Assembly: GCF_026988555.1 (NCBI RefSeq)
Contig: NZ_JALSLB010000057.1
Span: forward strand, 1-39,006
Origin: Thermococcus sp.
GTDB lineage: Archaea; Methanobacteriota_B; Thermococci; Thermococcales; Thermococcaceae
Reading direction: 5' to 3'
DNA: 39,006 nucleotides
This document shows, one piece after another, positions 24,610 to 32,814 of the stretch. Every line of letters starts with the position of its first letter. Positions within the stretch are counted from its first letter, which is position 1. The position numbers were made by a program, and so were the translations under genes. The notes under the pieces were generated by a model. The model had not been told where the DNA came from. It worked only from the letters and a program-made list of their open reading frames with translations, and did no database searches.

Positions 24610-25708
24610 ACTCCTGAAGAAGCTCGTATCAATTCCCTCGCACTTTGGAAACGAGGAGGAAATCTCGCGCTTTCTGGAGCTTTTCCTTAGAGAGCACGGT
24701 TTCAGCGTCGAGACCGTGGAGGTGGAGGGCTTTGGGAGCGACATAATCGCCCGCCTGCCAGGGTACGGTCCCACCGTTGTTCTCAACGGTCACATGGACA
24801 CTGTGGGCCTCTCCGACGGTTGGAGGAAGAACCCCTGGGGGGAGCTTGAGGGTGACCGCTTCTACGGTCTAGGTAGTGCGGACATGAAGGCCGGTCTGGC
24901 AGCCCTTCTGGCGGCGTTCGTGGAGCTTGGCGAGCTTCCCAGAGACGAGAGGCCGAACGTTATTCTAACCGCGGTCGTTGATGAGGAGGGGTACTCCAGG
25001 GGAACGTGAAAATTGATCGAGGACAGGAAGCTGGACAGGGCGGACGTTGTCCTCGTTGCCGAACCGACGAACGAAACGCTTATGCTGGGGGCTCGCGGAA
25101 GGTTCGTGGTTCAGTTGGAGGCTTTCGGAAAGAAGGCTCATGCCGCCAGGCCTGAACTGGGGGTGAATGCCATTGAAGAACTCGGACGGTTTGTGGGAGC
25201 CCTTGGACGGATTCGTTTGAGGAGACATGGAAAGCTTGGGCGGGGTTCCTACTGCACGCTTCACATTGAAGGTTCCGCGGATGGCCTCAGTGTTCCTGAC
25301 AGTGCTGTTGCCCTCCTGGACAGACACGTTGTGGTTGGGGAGGACTGGGATGGAGTGGTCACGGAACTCACGGGTCTGACGGAGAAGCTGGGGTTAAAAT
25401 CGAACCTTCGGATCTCCCGGTTCCCCAGGCCAACCCCGGATATGCGTCCCTACGTTGTTAGGGAAAACAACCACTTTGTGAACCTCTTTAGGAAGGTTTA
25501 TCGCCGTCTTTTTGGCTCCATACCGGACATCACGTACGGCAGGAGCGTGGGGGACTTCAACTACCTCGCGACCTACCTGGGGGTGCCCACGCTGGTATAC
25601 GGGCCCGTTGGTAGAAACTGGCACTCCGCGGATGAATGGGTCGGCGTCGACTCCTTGAAGAGGGTTAAGAGGTTTTACGTTGAATACCTGAAGGCCCTCG
25701 CAGAATGA
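24596..25708 (+). pseudogene. M20-family metallopeptidase/deacylase interrupted by in-frame UGA
   Basis: An ArgE/DapE/CPG2-type zinc hydrolase, 370 codons. Metal-site motifs are GHMDT (His66, Asp68), GSADMKAG (Asp96), VVDEEG (Glu130-Glu131), AEPT and, near the end, NWHSADEW, so both catalytic and lid domains are represented. Codon 138 (25007-25009) is TGA, and the same frame continues straight on (KLIEDRKLDRAD). A TGG-to-TGA change would explain it (SRGTWKLIED). Translation could restart at TTG 25013, but a 137-residue piece would lack part of the site. Start ATG 24596 has GGTGATAGGG. Selenocysteine is unlikely since Thermococcales are not known to use it. Confidence 0.75.
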
Positions 25709-25721
25709 AAAATGGGGGGCC

Positions 25722-27644
25722 TCACATCTTCTTCCCCACGAGAGCCCCAAGGACGAAGGCGCCAACGGCTATGGAGATCCATAAAGCCTCGTTGTCTGCG
25801 TTTCCCCTGGTCTGGCCCGGAGTTGGACTTGGACTGGAGGTGCTGCTGGGTACGGTCATGGTTGGTAGCGGCGCCGGCGAGCTCGTGTTCGTTGAGGTCT
25901 CCTCGCCCTTTGGTGGGGCACTCAGAAAGAGCTGGGCGGTTTCCCTGGCGTACTGGTAGAATATCATCGCGGTCTGGAGGTCTTCGGGTTTTCCGCTCTT
26001 TTCATAGCTCTCAGCAAACTCATAGTACGCCACCGCAAGAACGGGTACTATCCCCTGCTCCTGGGCGAGTCCTATGGCGGTCCTGGCGTCCTCCTTCATG
26101 GTCTCGAGTTTGTCCATGAGGACCGTCTCGTTGTCTATACCAAGGGTATCCAGGAAGACCTCGGCCCTTATGCGGGCCTCCATGGCGGTGAACAGTGCCG
26201 CGGAGTACTTGCCGTCTTCGTAGTACTGCTCGGCTTTCTCTATCTCGTTGAGGAGGTCGTTCCCTATAACGTTGCCGTACATGGAGTCGATGTAGGTCAC
26301 TATTAGGTTTGAGCTGTCTATGTAGTCCCTGGCTGTTGTCCTCACGACGTCCGGGTTTATGGTCTCCCCCTTCGCGAAGCGCTCACCCAGATTTTTCCAG
26401 AATACCGCCGTCTTGGCCCTTTCGTACGCGTAGGACGCGTCTCCAATGGCATCCCAGTAATCGTCGTTGTAGTAGTACTTCCACGCTTCGTCCAGTGAGC
26501 TCTTGGCGTCCTCCACCCTCTCCTGGGCGGCCGCCACCGCCTGAAGCATTGTGGTGCCCCGTATGGTGACATTCGAAACCTGGGTCTCGGTGGCGTTGAT
26601 CTCCTCGTTGACCTCCTTTAGTACCCTTTCAACGTCTTCCCCGCTATTTATCCCGAGGTACCAGTCAACGTGTCTTATGATAATCCTCGCCTGGAAATCC
26701 TTGCTCAGTGTCGTGTAGTACATTCCATCGTCCAGCGACTCCTTGGAGGAGTTGAGGAGCGTCCCCGCCTGGGTCAGTGCGTTCATGAGCACACTGTACG
26801 TCTCGTAGTTAACGTTGCTGTTCCTGAGCTTCTTGAGGGTGGACTTGTAATAGGCACTTGTGTTGGTGTAGTCGCTCACGGCGTCGCCCTTGAGGAAGCT
26901 GGTGTTTATCCTGATGTTTCCCTTGGGGGTCGGTTTCTGGAGGTGGTGCCCCGTGAAATAGTAAACCGCGTCGTAGATGTCCTTGATCTCGATGACCTTT
27001 AATCCCCAGCGCTCTTTGGCGTACTGGGCCACGTCAACCTTCTCCGTTGTGCTGTGTATCTCAATAACCCCTCCGATCTCCGTTCTGTTGGTCTTTTGCA
27101 CGTACTGAATTCTCTGTCCCTCAGGTATTAGAAACAGATCTGCGCCGGCTTGGTGGGCTGCTGAGGCCTTTTCAAGTATCCCACCAACCGGACCTATAGT
27201 TCCATCGGGGTTTATCATGCCCGTCATCATAACCTTGGGATTGAGCTTCCACCCCTCCAGTGCCGCGATTATTCCAACGGTCATGGTTCCACCTGCGGAG
27301 GGGCCTCCTATGATTGGTGAATCCGCTTTTATCTGAATAAAGACATCGTACTTGTCCATGTTCACCCCCAGCACTTTGCCCGCTACTTGGGCCGCTAACC
27401 TTGCGCTGGCCTGCATGTCAACCTGGGCCAGGGGCCATGTCTCCACGTAGATGTGCCCGCTTCCGGGTGCCACGGTTATGACGAAATCCGTTGCAACCCC
27501 TACCAGTTCTCCGGTTGAAGTTTTTGAGACTGCTGGGGCCTTGAGTATAACTGTGTGCCCTTCGGAGGGACATTGCGCTGCTGTGAGGGCCGCTGAAGAT
27601 GCTATAAACAGAAGTACCAGTATTGATGCCAGTACCTTTCTCAT
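25722..27644 (-). CDS. Exported Lon-type (S16) serine protease without ATPase domain
   Basis: A 640-residue exported protein. Signal peptide at about 1-23; an S16 protease domain with the catalytic Ser116 in GGPSAGG and Lys159 in VGGILEKAS, 43 residues apart as in E. coli Lon (Ser679/Lys722); then about 350 residues rich in helices; a Thr/Ser/Pro-rich linker (STNTSSPAPLP); and a C-terminal membrane helix ending GALVGKKM. It lacks any AAA module, so it should work outside the cell without ATP. GGTGG stands six bases before ATG 27644, and a TATA element lies at 27675-27685. It converges with the M20 gene, gap 13 bp. Substrate unknown. Confidence 0.85.
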   Translation of the reverse strand: MRKVLASILVLLFIASSAALTAAQCPSEGHTVILKAPAVSKTSTGELVGVATDFVITVAPGSGHIYVETWPLAQVDMQASARLAAQVAGKVLGVNMDKYDVFIQIKADSPIIGGPSAGGTMTVGIIAALEGWKLNPKVMMTGMINPDGTIGPVGGILEKASAAHQAGADLFLIPEGQRIQYVQKTNRTEIGGVIEIHSTTEKVDVAQYAKERWGLKVIEIKDIYDAVYYFTGHHLQKPTPKGNIRINTSFLKGDAVSDYTNTSAYYKSTLKKLRNSNVNYETYSVLMNALTQAGTLLNSSKESLDDGMYYTTLSKDFQARIIIRHVDWYLGINSGEDVERVLKEVNEEINATETQVSNVTIRGTTMLQAVAAAQERVEDAKSSLDEAWKYYYNDDYWDAIGDASYAYERAKTAVFWKNLGERFAKGETINPDVVRTTARDYIDSSNLIVTYIDSMYGNVIGNDLLNEIEKAEQYYEDGKYSAALFTAMEARIRAEVFLDTLGIDNETVLMDKLETMKEDARTAIGLAQEQGIVPVLAVAYYEFAESYEKSGKPEDLQTAMIFYQYARETAQLFLSAPPKGEETSTNTSSPAPLPTMTVPSSTSSPSPTPGQTRGNADNEALWISIAVGAFVLGALVGKKM

Positions 27645-27674
27645 ACCTCCCCACCAGTTTTAGTTCCATTGGGG

Positions 27675-27685
27675 CTTAATAAATC
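27675..27685 (-). promoter_or_regulatory. TATA box for the exported Lon-type protease
   Basis: The minus strand reads GATTTATTAAG about 36 bases before ATG 27644, giving a short leader with the GGTGG site. Confidence 0.5.
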
Positions 27686-27802
27686 GTTTGTGGTTCAACG
27701 CTCTAAGGTGTCTTCTTAGCCGGAGGGCCCGCTTAACCTGTGGTTTGGTACCCGGACCACCAGAAATGTGCTGAAATAGAGGTGTTATTATGTACGAGCC
27801 CT

Positions 27803-28057
27803 TCACCGCCGCCACAAGGCCAGGATAAACAGCAGGAGAACTAAGACCTCCAGTAAGTTTATAATCAGCCCGATATCTTTCTCTATGCCCCGTGAGATGG
27901 ATAGGGCTTCTATCACCTTCTTTATCGCGAACAGCAGGAACGCGACGAGCAGGTACAGCGCCGCCCTCAGGTGGCTTTTTTTATACGCTATGAACGATAC
28001 CCCGGCAAGGGTTAATGCTAGGAGCATGACGATCACAGTCATGAGGATCTCAATCAT
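27803..28057 (-). CDS. Small membrane protein, three spans
   Basis: An 84-residue hydrophobic protein with three likely membrane helices (around 3-25, 30-48 and 60-82) and a basic end (WRR). The ATG at 28057 has GGTGATGAGA before it and overlaps the end of the winged-helix regulator gene, so the two are probably co-translated. Pairing of a small membrane protein with a regulator suggests a sensing role, but that is only context. No family recognised. Confidence 0.7.
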   Translation of the reverse strand: MIEILMTVIVMLLALTLAGVSFIAYKKSHLRAALYLLVAFLLFAIKKVIEALSISRGIEKDIGLIINLLEVLVLLLFILALWRR

Positions 28058-28562
28058 TCTCATCACCAAGGCTTGTGAGCATGTCTATTAGCCTATCCGC
28101 CAGTGTTTCCCATATACCCGGACGGTAGTTCCGGATGATGCGGGCTATCAGCTCCGGGTCGTAGTTTAGGGAGTATACCACTTTCTTCCCTTCCCGCCTG
28201 TCGCTCACCGTTCCGAGCTTTTTCAGCTCCCACATGTGGTAACTTACGGTGGGCTGGCTTATTCCCAGGGCGCTCGCTATTTCACTCTGGCTCCTCGGCC
28301 TCTCCATGAGGAGGAGCAGTATCCTCCTTCTGGTCTCAGTTGAGATGGCTATGACCAGCTTCTCGTACTCACCCTCAAATCCCTCTGGAAATATGTAGCG
28401 CCTCTTACCGAGCTTCCTTGAAAACACTTTCCCCTCCCTTTCAAGGACACGGAGGTGGTACTGAAGGTCTCCTATACCCAGCCCAAGTGCCCTGGCGAGC
28501 TCCCTGAACGTTACTCCAGGCCTGTGAGTTATGTAGTTGAGTATTTCACTCCGTCTCTCCAT
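28050..28562 (-). CDS. Tandem winged-helix transcriptional regulator
   Basis: A 170-residue protein with two winged-helix domains in a row. The first (about 5-60) has VTFRELARALGLGIGDLQYH and the second (about 78-140) SQSEIASALGISQPTVSYHM with a basic wing (DRREGKKVVYSL). This double MarR/ArsR-like form is common in archaea. No metal-binding cysteines are visible, so the effector is unknown. It is divergent from the ferritin-like gene at 28737, which is a natural target to consider. No clear ribosome-binding site precedes ATG 28562. Confidence 0.85.
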   Translation of the reverse strand: MERRSEILNYITHRPGVTFRELARALGLGIGDLQYHLRVLEREGKVFSRKLGKRRYIFPEGFEGEYEKLVIAISTETRRRILLLLMERPRSQSEIASALGISQPTVSYHMWELKKLGTVSDRREGKKVVYSLNYDPELIARIIRNYRPGIWETLADRLIDMLTSLGDEND

Positions 28563-28696
28563 TTTGAACCCTTAACTTTAGTGGTTCATCAATCTATAGT
28601 TCTCCAGAGGGATGATGTTTCTCCTTTTTATAACCTCCGGTTCACCAGGCAATGGTTGAACGCTGAATGGCGGCCCTCTTTGAGTATATGGCAAAA

Positions 28697-28721
28697 CGTA
28701 TATATCTTGCGCGTTTAAATC
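28697..28721 (+). promoter_or_regulatory. Promoter of the ferritin-like gene
   Basis: Two TATA-like stretches stand in tandem, CGTATATATC (28697-28706) and CGTTTAAATC (28712-28721). From the first, transcription would start near 28727 and leave a 10-base leader bearing GGTGGGGGG. Confidence 0.5.
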
Positions 28722-28736
28722 CGTATGGTGGGGGGC

Positions 28737-29228
28737 ATGGAGCTTGACATCGGGATCATTGAAGATATTGAGACGTTGCTTAAGAACCTTAACGGTTACG
28801 AGCTGTTGAGCTACGCCATCTGTAACGAGAGATGTGGGGTTGAGATATACGAATGGCTCGCCGAGCGTTCGAAGGGTCCGCTCGCTTCCGAGTTCCGCTA
28901 CATTGCCGAGGAGAAGAGAAAGCATGCTGACATGATGGGGGAGCTGTTTAAGCGTCTTTACCCCGGTATGAAGCCCTTGGAGATGAACGCACCTCCCCTC
29001 GACACCCTTCCCCTGTGTGAGAAAATCATGGAAGCCAGAACCGTTGAGGAGGCCCTTGGTTTGGCCCTCCTGTCTGAGGCCCTTGGAAGGGACATCTACC
29101 GCAAGCTGCAGGGTATGACCAAAGATGAATCCGTGGCCGGCCTTTTCAGGGAGCTGTTCGCGATAAAGGAGGACACATACGAGCGGCTTCGTGCTATCTA
29201 CAATCGTGTTGTTGAGGAATGGGAATGA
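28737..29228 (+). CDS. Ferritin-like (rubrerythrin-type) protein
   Basis: A 163-residue four-helix protein of ferritin-like type. Helix one carries Glu31 (CNERCGVEIYEWL), helix two Glu58/Glu59 and His63 (AEEKRKHADMM); the helix-three/four half has SEALGRD and KEDTYERL, where the usual ExxH is not intact. Spacing from Glu59 to His63 is one residue longer than in canonical ExxH. So iron binding is possible but not certain. There is no rubredoxin domain. The ATG at 28737 has GGTGGGGGG directly before it. Possible roles are peroxide handling or iron sensing; a similar helical protein is at 24058. Confidence 0.7.
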   Translation: MELDIGIIEDIETLLKNLNGYELLSYAICNERCGVEIYEWLAERSKGPLASEFRYIAEEKRKHADMMGELFKRLYPGMKPLEMNAPPLDTLPLCEKIMEARTVEEALGLALLSEALGRDIYRKLQGMTKDESVAGLFRELFAIKEDTYERLRAIYNRVVEEWE

Positions 29229-29235
29229 TCTGACC

Positions 29236-29814
29236 TCAGATCTTCTCCAGGAGCTTTTTTCTCTTCCCCTCGTACTCCTCTTGGTTGATGATGCCCATGT
29301 CGTAGAGCTCCTTGAGCTTCTTAAGCTGTTCCATCGGGTCATTATCTTTCTCCCTCCCGGTGGTGTTCTGATGAGCGGGCATGGTTCTCGTTATGAACTC
29401 CTTGGGCTTCTTGAGGATCCATGTTTCACTGGTTATTCCCTTGTTGACCCCTATAGAAACTGGTTCGATGGCTATCGAGTTGAGGGCATCTTTTATGGCG
29501 TTTATGGCTTTCCTGGCCTCTTCCTTGTTCATCCAGCCGAGCTTTAATGTTATATTTTCCTCACCCTCTATGATGAACTCGGACGACATGATACCCAGTT
29601 TAACCGTCACCCGCTCCAGTTTTTGATAGGGGATGGCCTTCAGGTCGTATCTTCCAAAGACCTTCTCATCAAGGTATATTATCCTGCTGTCCGTTACTAT
29701 GAGCCATTTGGGTTTTTCAAGGCTCATCTTTTTCCGTATCCTAAAGAGAACCTGCTCGCTGGGTTCCAGGTGACGCAGAACATCCTTTGGGAGCTTTTCT
29801 TCTTCCCCATCCAT
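29236..29814 (-). CDS. PH-domain and SHOCT-domain protein
   Basis: A 192-residue cytoplasmic protein. The first part (about 18-110) has the bacterial PH-like pattern: LEPSEQVLFRIRK, then WLIVTDSRIIYLDE and IPYQKLERVTVKLG. A variable linker is followed by a C-terminal SHOCT domain (about 160-192, MEQLKKLKELYDMGIINQEE) of the short helical type found at the end of such proteins. GAGGTGAAG precedes ATG 29814, and TTAATATA near 29851 is a suitable TATA element. Converges with the ferritin-like gene. Function unknown; SHOCT domains are thought to help oligomerise. Confidence 0.8.
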   Translation of the reverse strand: MDGEEEKLPKDVLRHLEPSEQVLFRIRKKMSLEKPKWLIVTDSRIIYLDEKVFGRYDLKAIPYQKLERVTVKLGIMSSEFIIEGEENITLKLGWMNKEEARKAINAIKDALNSIAIEPVSIGVNKGITSETWILKKPKEFITRTMPAHQNTTGREKDNDPMEQLKKLKELYDMGIINQEEYEGKRKKLLEKI

Positions 29815-29939
29815 TCACTTCACCTCTTTAAAAATGGCCGTGAGAGTATATTAACCTTCTTCCCTATACAGGATGAAGAGGGTTCCCCCATCGACACCCC
29901 TGGCGACGGCTTTTAACTCCCTTGTTATGCCCCATCTCC

Positions 29940-30626
29940 TTACCAGAACCTTTCTGGGGGCGTTCCCAACTCCATCTCAATCCTAGTGGGACTGATTCCC
30001 CATCCGGTTATAGGCACCTCCTTCCTCCCATCTCTGCATTCCACGGTTATGCTTCCGGGTCCTGGGTGGGTCTCAATCACAACGACAGCCCTTTTATACT
30101 GCTCCCCCTCTCTCAGCAAGATGAGGATAACCATCGTGAGGATCAGCAGGGGGATTAGCATTGGGCTGACGGTTATTCCGGTTCTCTCTGTTCCGAGAAC
30201 CACCAGCCATCCAATAACGGTTCCTGCAAGCGCAACCAGCAGGCTGTATCCGGTAAAGGAGAGGTTTTCCCAGCCCGCTCGGTGCATAGTGTCATCGTGC
30301 TCAGCGGCTATCCCCAGCCCAATGAGGGTGATAAGGACTGGGAGGAAGACCTGTCCCTGGCTGCCGGCGGCCTTAATGAGGCCCTGGGCGATAGGTGAAA
30401 TCGAAGGAAATGCCGTGGCGAGGAGGCTGGATGCCGTGATTGCGTAGGGGATGGTGTAGAGAATTGTGGCGACCCACACAGTCCGAAACGCCGAGAGGGT
30501 GACCATGAAAATCCCAGCTAGTAACAGCACCGTTCCGAGTCCGGCGACTGCACCCCCGATCTCCCAGTACCCATGCCCCACAATGACTGCGGCGAGGGAC
30601 GCCAGCAGAAAACCCGATACTCTCAT
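29940..30626 (-). CDS. Membrane protein of the TgpA/DUF58 operon
   Basis: A 228-residue protein with about six membrane helices in the first 165 residues and a basic, beta-rich C-terminal tail of about 60 residues that should be cytoplasmic. The start overlaps the DUF58 stop as ATGA with GGGGATGATCGT upstream; a longer reading from 30686 would only extend into the DUF58 gene. Last gene of the four-gene unit. No family recognised. Confidence 0.75.
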   Translation of the reverse strand: MRVSGFLLASLAAVIVGHGYWEIGGAVAGLGTVLLLAGIFMVTLSAFRTVWVATILYTIPYAITASSLLATAFPSISPIAQGLIKAAGSQGQVFLPVLITLIGLGIAAEHDDTMHRAGWENLSFTGYSLLVALAGTVIGWLVVLGTERTGITVSPMLIPLLILTMVILILLREGEQYKRAVVVIETHPGPGSITVECRDGRKEVPITGWGISPTRIEMELGTPPERFW

Positions 30627-31858
30627 ACGATCATCCCCAGCACGATGGAGGCCATATCCCCGGCGCTTGCAGTCCCGGTATTCCACATCACGACCCTGCT
30701 TCCATGACCTATCAGCACCTTTTTGATGGCCTTTCTTTCGAGATTCTCCAGGGTGCCTGTTCCGGTGCCCCGGTCTCCCGTGATGTCTACGATTAGAAGG
30801 GGAGTACGCGAGCGGTACATGCCTTTTAACGTGTAGACCCCCCGTTTAAGACCGACCTCTCTGAAGGGGTTTACGCTGGTTATCAAGAGGATCCTGGGCG
30901 AATAATGGGTTATCTGGTCAGCAATGCTCTTTACTGCTTCGTCCAGTCCTTCCCATCTGGAATAGCCACCACCTTGGGAGGTCATCTCGTGGATTATCCT
31001 CCTGAGGTGCTTGGAGCCGGATGAGGGCAGTATGAACCTTCCCTTTCCCAGTAGGTAAAGTCCCACGTGATACTCGTTTTCCAGGAGATGCCCAGTCAGA
31101 AGGGAGACAAGTTCAACGGCCCGTGAGTACGTACCACCCACGCGCCCCGGTTCCGTGTCGGGATTGGCATCGATTATCATCAGTACCGTACCCCTATTCT
31201 CCCTCTCGTATTCGTTTGCCATAACCTGCCCCATTCTCGCAGTGGCCTTCCAGTTGATGCTCTTCACAGAGTCCCCCGGTTGATAGCGCCGTACTTCCCT
31301 GAAATCCATTGAGAGGGCCCCCCTTAGGGCGGTTGCGCTCCCCGGGACGCCACGTTGGTTTAGGCCCTTCCCGTGCATGGTGAGAACGTTTGCGGGAAAG
31401 CTGATGTTTAATACGCTCTCGTTTCCGTAAACTCCCCAGGAACTTCTTATGCCAAGCGGGTTTAATGACAGTGCTTCCGTTTTGGGTATCACCAACTGCC
31501 CCCACGCCTCCGCCTTGAGTCGGTACTTGACTGTGGTCTTCAGTGGTCTGGGCCCCTTGAACAGAAGCCACCGAGGTTCGTCCTGTGGCACCAACCCTGG
31601 ATGGGGAATCTCCCGGAGCACGATGAGCCCGATTCCTTTCGTCGCTTTTACCCTCAGCGAGATCTCTATCTCCTCCCCTAGTCCCACGTTTCTATCCGGG
31701 AGTGTCCTCTCCACGGATATCCCCTTTGGAGGCTCTAGGAGAAATCCGAGGGCGAGCACGGTTAGAGGCACCACCGCGAGGACCACCATCCCGGGTAGCA
31801 TGAAAAAGACTCCCATCACAACGGCCCAGAGGGCGTAACCCACCAGCCGCCTTCTCAT
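30623..31858 (-). CDS. DUF58 domain protein (VWA-like)
   Basis: A 411-residue protein. Two membrane helices lie at the N-terminus (about 5-40); a beta-rich region follows; the DUF58 signature is seen as DFREVRRYQPGDSVKSINWK, and a VWA-like fold follows with LMIIDANPD at its first strand. DUF58 proteins are usually encoded with a MoxR ATPase and a TgpA transglutaminase; a TgpA-like gene is in the same operon but no MoxR gene is in the window. The ATG overlaps the preceding stop. Confidence 0.88.
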   Translation of the reverse strand: MRRRLVGYALWAVVMGVFFMLPGMVVLAVVPLTVLALGFLLEPPKGISVERTLPDRNVGLGEEIEISLRVKATKGIGLIVLREIPHPGLVPQDEPRWLLFKGPRPLKTTVKYRLKAEAWGQLVIPKTEALSLNPLGIRSSWGVYGNESVLNISFPANVLTMHGKGLNQRGVPGSATALRGALSMDFREVRRYQPGDSVKSINWKATARMGQVMANEYERENRGTVLMIIDANPDTEPGRVGGTYSRAVELVSLLTGHLLENEYHVGLYLLGKGRFILPSSGSKHLRRIIHEMTSQGGGYSRWEGLDEAVKSIADQITHYSPRILLITSVNPFREVGLKRGVYTLKGMYRSRTPLLIVDITGDRGTGTGTLENLERKAIKKVLIGHGSRVVMWNTGTASAGDMASIVLGMIV

Positions 31859-32814
31859 CCCCCTCCCTCCTTCAGCATGAGGTCTATTTCCCCGAGGACT
31901 TCTTCCACAAGTTTCTTTCTGCGCTCAACTTCCTTAAGGGCGTACCTTTTCTTCAACCAGCGTGGCATCAGTCTTGGTACGTCGGTTTCTCGGTAATCTT
32001 CGATCTTGGAGAGCGCTCGTTTCAACTCTTCCCTTGTGGAAAGGGCGTCCCGTCCGTAGTACGCCATGTACGATATCAGATCCGTTTTCCGCCCCGTTAG
32101 TACGAACTTCCTTATGGCTTCCTCCCCCCAGGTTGAGGTCATCCCTGGACCGTCCCATCTGGAGTTTATCTCTTCTGGGTGCTCTCCTGGGATGAAGGAG
32201 TATGCCCACGCCGCTACGATTATCGTTGCGCAGGTAAGGACCAGCCACCTGCCGTAGAACGCCGTTGATGGATACTCTCTCATGAGCCGTCCGCTGAAAT
32301 CGACGTATAGTCCAGCAAGACCCCCGAGAACCCCTGCGGGGATTATCGATGCGTCCGCTTTTGGGCCCCATTCGTATGATTTTGCGTACTCGGCCACCGT
32401 GTAGGATACCAGGAACGCCGCCCCCGCGTACAGAAATGTTTCCTTAACGACGACCACAGCGGGCACCGTGGATACTCCCAAAAGTAAAACGGCAACTCCA
32501 AGCCCCCGAACGAGCCGTTCTGCCCCCGTACTTGTGGCGTTGTCTGCAACAGCCATCCCAACTGCCGTCATAACTGCCGCAGTTTGGAGCCGGAAGCTTT
32601 CCCAGGGGAGCAGTGCAACCGCCAGGATTATCCCGATCCACCTTAGGGCGCTACCCCTCTCATGTCTCCCTACCATCTCGGAGAACACCAGCAGCAGCCA
32701 AAGAACTATGAACGCCCGCAGTGCCCCCTTCAGAATAGAGACATGTTCAATGATGACGTAAACCACCCCAAGCCCGCCGGTGTAGACGGTAACCCTCCCC
32801 AGTCTCTCATACAT
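31855..32814 (-). CDS. Membrane protein with cytoplasmic helical C-terminus, TgpA/DUF58 operon
   Basis: A 319-residue protein with about seven hydrophobic segments in the first 210 residues, then a charged C-terminal region of about 100 residues (YYGRDALSTREELKRALSKI, and a basic stretch RWLKKRYALKEVERRKK). The start overlaps the TgpA-like stop by 8 bp. In bacterial TgpA one protein carries membrane helices, transglutaminase core and DUF4129; here the membrane helices may be on this separate chain, which is an inference. Confidence 0.75.
   Translation of the reverse strand: MYERLGRVTVYTGGLGVVYVIIEHVSILKGALRAFIVLWLLLVFSEMVGRHERGSALRWIGIILAVALLPWESFRLQTAAVMTAVGMAVADNATSTGAERLVRGLGVAVLLLGVSTVPAVVVVKETFLYAGAAFLVSYTVAEYAKSYEWGPKADASIIPAGVLGGLAGLYVDFSGRLMREYPSTAFYGRWLVLTCATIIVAAWAYSFIPGEHPEEINSRWDGPGMTSTWGEEAIRKFVLTGRKTDLISYMAYYGRDALSTREELKRALSKIEDYRETDVPRLMPRWLKKRYALKEVERRKKLVEEVLGEIDLMLKEGGG

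Noticed and set aside
25007-25009. UGA as selenocysteine in the M20 peptidase
   Set aside because: Thermococcales are not known to have selenocysteine machinery and the family has no Cys at this place; a Trp codon change explains it.
27796-27834. Short frame after GAGGTGTTATT near 27.8 kb
   Set aside because: Only 12 codons and overlapping the end of the small membrane gene.
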